A stretch of DNA of 64,000 nucleotides from Janthinobacterium lividum (GTDB lineage Bacteria > Pseudomonadota > Gammaproteobacteria > Burkholderiales > Burkholderiaceae_D), in the NCBI RefSeq assembly GCF_034424625.1, contig NZ_CP139976.1, positions 2,046,001-2,110,000 on the forward strand, read 5' to 3'. Positions 61,667 to 64,000 of this stretch are shown in pieces. How positions within the stretch are numbered: position 1 is the stretch's first letter; the number at the start of each line of letters is the position of its first letter. The notes beneath the pieces are model-generated. The model was not told where the DNA came from. It did no database searches and saw only the letters and a list, made by a program, of their open reading frames with translations. A program made the translations under genes and the position numbers.

Positions 61667-64000
61667 TTGAAACCCATTACCGCCCTCCTGCTTGCCGCCG
61701 GCATCCTCTCGCCATCGTTCATCCTTGCCGCCACCCCCGTGGAAGCGGCGCCGACCCAGAAAGCCGGCAAGGCTGCACCCAACCGTGCCGCCGCCGTCAA
61801 AGTCACGTCCGTCGAAGGCATCACCGAATACCGCCTGGCCAATGGCTTGCGCGTGCTGCTGTTCCCGGATGCCAGCAAGCCGACCCTGACCACCAACATC
61901 GTCTACCTGGTCGGTTCGCGCCATGAAAACTATGGCGAAACGGGCATGGCCCACTTGCTCGAGCACTTGCTGTTCAAGCCCAGCGCCAACTTCGGCATCA
62001 AGAAGGGCAGCAAGACCCCCGTCGAGATATTGAACTCGACGGGCGCTGATTTCAACGGCACCACGTGGTACGACCGTACCAATTACTACGCCACCTTCCC
62101 CGCCAACGACGACAACCTGCGCCAGATGCTGGCCATGGAAGCGGACCGCATGGTCAACGCGGCCATCGACCAGAATGACCTGTGGAACCCGAAGACGCAG
62201 AAGGGCGAAATGACCGTCGTGCGCAACGAGTTCGAGATGGGCGAAAGCGACCCGATCGGCGTGACGAGCGAGCGCATCCAGGCCATCGCCTACGACTGGC
62301 ACAACTATGGCAAGTCGACCATCGGCGCCCGTTCCGACATCGAGCAGGTGAACATTCCCCGTCTGCGCGCGTTTTACCATAAATATTATCAGCCCGATAA
62401 TGCCGTGCTGATGGTGGCGGGCCGCTTCGATGAAGCCAAGGTCTTGAAACAGATCAATGATCTGTTCGGCAAGATTCCGAAACCGACGCGCGTGATCGAG
62501 CCGACCTACACGGCCGAACCCGTGCAGGATGGCGAGCGCGCCGTGACGGTGCGCCGCAGCGGCGGCACGCAATTCGTCGGCGCCGGCTACCACGTGGCGC
62601 CGTCCGGCAACCCGGACGCCGTCGCCATCGAGGTGCTCGGTCACGTGCTGACGGACGCGCCGGCCGGCCGCCTGCACAAGGCGCTGGTGGAAACCAAGCT
62701 GGCCAGCAAGATCGAATACAACTCCGTGAGCAACCTGGAGCCGGGTTACAACCTGTTCGGCGCGCTGGTGCCGCTCGATGGCAACCTCGATGCGGCGCAG
62801 ACGGCCATGCTGAAGGTGCTGGAAGACTTGAAATCGCAGCCGGTCACGGATGCGGAAGTGGCGCGCGTGAAACAGCAGCTGAACAAGCAGGTGGAACTGA
62901 TCACCTCGAACACGGCGCGCATGACGATCGCCCTGACGGAGTCCCTGGCGGCTGGCGACTGGCGTCTGTTTTTCCTGCAGCGCGACCAGCTCGACAAGCT
63001 GACGACGGCGCAGGTGCAGGCGGCGGCCGAGAAATACCTGAAGAGCTCGAACCGCACCCTGGGCCGCTTCATTCCGACCGATGCGCCGGACCGCACCGTC
63101 GTGCCGGCCTATGCCGACGTGGCGCCGCAACTGGCCGGCTACACGGGCCGCGCCGTGGTGGCGCAGGGCGAAGCGTTCGACCCGAGCCCCGACAATATCG
63201 AAGCGCGCACCCAGCGTTTCACCTTGCCGAATGGCTTGAAGGGCGCCTTGCTGCCGAAGAAAACCAAGGGCAGCACGGTCAGCATCGTGTTGAAATTGCA
63301 GATCGGCAGCGAAGAGAGCTTGCGCGGCAAGTCGTTTGTTGGCAGCTACACGGCCAATCTGCTGTCGCGCGGCACGGATAAACTGTCGCGCCAGGAAGTG
63401 AAGGACAAGTTCGACCAGCTGGGCATGCAGGTCGCCATCACGGGCGGCGCCGAGGGCGTCACCGCCATGCTGACTGGCAAGCGCGAGAACTTGCCGGCCG
63501 CCATGGACCTGCTGGCGCAAGTGCTGCAAAAGCCGGCCTTGAGCGAAACGGAATTCCTGGAATTGCAGCGCGAGCGCGTCGGCCGCGCGGAGCAGGAGTT
63601 GCCTGAGCCGCAGCCGCTGGCCGTGAATGCCTTCCGCCGCCTGCTCGACGCCACGCCGGAAGGCCATGTGCGCCACGTGGCCACCTTGCCGGCCGAACTG
63701 GTGCAATGGAAAGCCATCAAGGTAGCCGATGTGAAAGCCTTCCATGGCGCCTACTATGGCGCGGCGAACGCGACTTTCGCTGCCGTGGGCGACTTCGACC
63801 CGGCCGCGCTGAAGGCGCAAGTGGCCAGCCTGTACGGCAGCTGGAAAGCGCAGCAGCCGTACGCGCGCATACTTGATGCCGTCAAGCCTGTCAGCGGCGA
63901 AAAAGTCACCCTGGAAACGCCGGACAAGGCGAACAGCGTGCTGTTCGCCATCCAGCCGATTCCCCTCAAGGATGACGCCGCCAACTATCCCGCCTTGCTG
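61667..64000 (+). CDS. M16-family zinc metalloprotease, C-terminus outside window
   Basis: At least 778 residues of a pitrilysin/M16 protease with a signal peptide (KPITALLLAAGILSPSFILA), so periplasmic. The inverted zinc motif HxxEH is HLLEH at 96-100, followed by the distal Glu in VRNEFEMGE near 184-192. A first M16_C domain follows (about 235-430), then a second, catalytically dead M16 domain (from about 510: RFTLPNGLKGALLPKK). The start is a TTG at 61667 with AGGA eight bases upstream. The gene runs off the right edge. Confidence 0.92.
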   Translation, partial: MKPITALLLAAGILSPSFILAATPVEAAPTQKAGKAAPNRAAAVKVTSVEGITEYRLANGLRVLLFPDASKPTLTTNIVYLVGSRHENYGETGMAHLLEHLLFKPSANFGIKKGSKTPVEILNSTGADFNGTTWYDRTNYYATFPANDDNLRQMLAMEADRMVNAAIDQNDLWNPKTQKGEMTVVRNEFEMGESDPIGVTSERIQAIAYDWHNYGKSTIGARSDIEQVNIPRLRAFYHKYYQPDNAVLMVAGRFDEAKVLKQINDLFGKIPKPTRVIEPTYTAEPVQDGERAVTVRRSGGTQFVGAGYHVAPSGNPDAVAIEVLGHVLTDAPAGRLHKALVETKLASKIEYNSVSNLEPGYNLFGALVPLDGNLDAAQTAMLKVLEDLKSQPVTDAEVARVKQQLNKQVELITSNTARMTIALTESLAAGDWRLFFLQRDQLDKLTTAQVQAAAEKYLKSSNRTLGRFIPTDAPDRTVVPAYADVAPQLAGYTGRAVVAQGEAFDPSPDNIEARTQRFTLPNGLKGALLPKKTKGSTVSIVLKLQIGSEESLRGKSFVGSYTANLLSRGTDKLSRQEVKDKFDQLGMQVAITGGAEGVTAMLTGKRENLPAAMDLLAQVLQKPALSETEFLELQRERVGRAEQELPEPQPLAVNAFRRLLDATPEGHVRHVATLPAELVQWKAIKVADVKAFHGAYYGAANATFAAVGDFDPAALKAQVASLYGSWKAQQPYARILDAVKPVSGEKVTLETPDKANSVLFAIQPIPLKDDAANYPALL

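Noticed and set aside
1..64000. CRISPR array, prophage or IS element
   Set aside because: No regularly spaced repeats, transposase, integrase or phage structural gene was seen on either strand.

Overview
The window looks like chromosomal DNA of a GC-rich betaproteobacterium of the Oxalobacteraceae, most likely Janthinobacterium or a close relative. This is an inference from codon use, the mix of families (CstA, YdeP-type molybdoenzyme, DUF3079, Gcr-type 'recombinase' membrane protein, betaproteobacterial porin) and two-REP palindromes; no rRNA or other decisive marker is present. About 64 protein genes or gene remnants and one tRNA are seen. No phage, IS element, integrase or CRISPR array was found.

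Layout. 1-6.8 kb: a carbon-starvation/pyruvate-type transporter (cstA, cut by the left edge) divergent from a Cache-domain histidine kinase and LuxR-type regulator, then an HDOD protein and a PAS-GGDEF-EAL c-di-GMP enzyme. 7-12.4 kb: tRNA-Ser(UGA) followed by a hairpin array and an AT-richer accessory segment with small unknown genes, a frameshifted gene, a DUF4274-like gene, a GFA enzyme and two GNATs. 12.4-21.2 kb: small exported unknowns, DUF3079, a YbaK-type deacylase, an MFS/TetR pair, a Sel1 protein, RNase Z and a Tat-type amidohydrolase. 21.3-29.5 kb: a tight five-gene run (YdeP-like molybdoenzyme, cydA, cydB, bestrophin, fdhD) with a divergent winged-helix gene and moaA. 29.5-38.8 kb: MocR regulator divergent from a Dyp peroxidase, a surface-antigen-like protein, MsbA, two paralogous MORN/YwqK-like exported proteins flanking a MarR gene, and a ClC transporter.

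38.9-46.4 kb: remains of a divergent LysR/alcohol dehydrogenase pair that lost both 5' ends, nhaR divergent from a TerC gene preceded by a 14-codon coupled leader ORF, a TerB-like protein, YnfA, glycerate 2-kinase, an intact ADH/LysR divergent pair around a REP doublet, and a cytochrome c. 46.7-57.4 kb: DUF1800/DUF1501 pair, an AI-2E-type permease, a 74-residue unknown gene divergent from a PAP2 - diacylglycerol kinase - metallophosphoesterase operon with two consensus LexA boxes between them, then convergent genes for a phospholipase-D/cardiolipin-synthase lipoprotein and a Gcr-family membrane protein. 57.7-64 kb: porin, DUF3617 protein, TerC-CBS-CorC protein, a small Cys-rich exported protein and an M16 protease cut by the right edge.

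Most striking signals: the tandem LexA boxes in front of an unknown small gene and a lipid-phosphate operon; the overlapping leader ORF of terC; the hairpin array behind tRNA-Ser that contains an inverted piece of the tRNA 3' end; the LysR/ADH deletion scar; and a diacylglycerol kinase gene with no usable ATG/GTG/TTG start.
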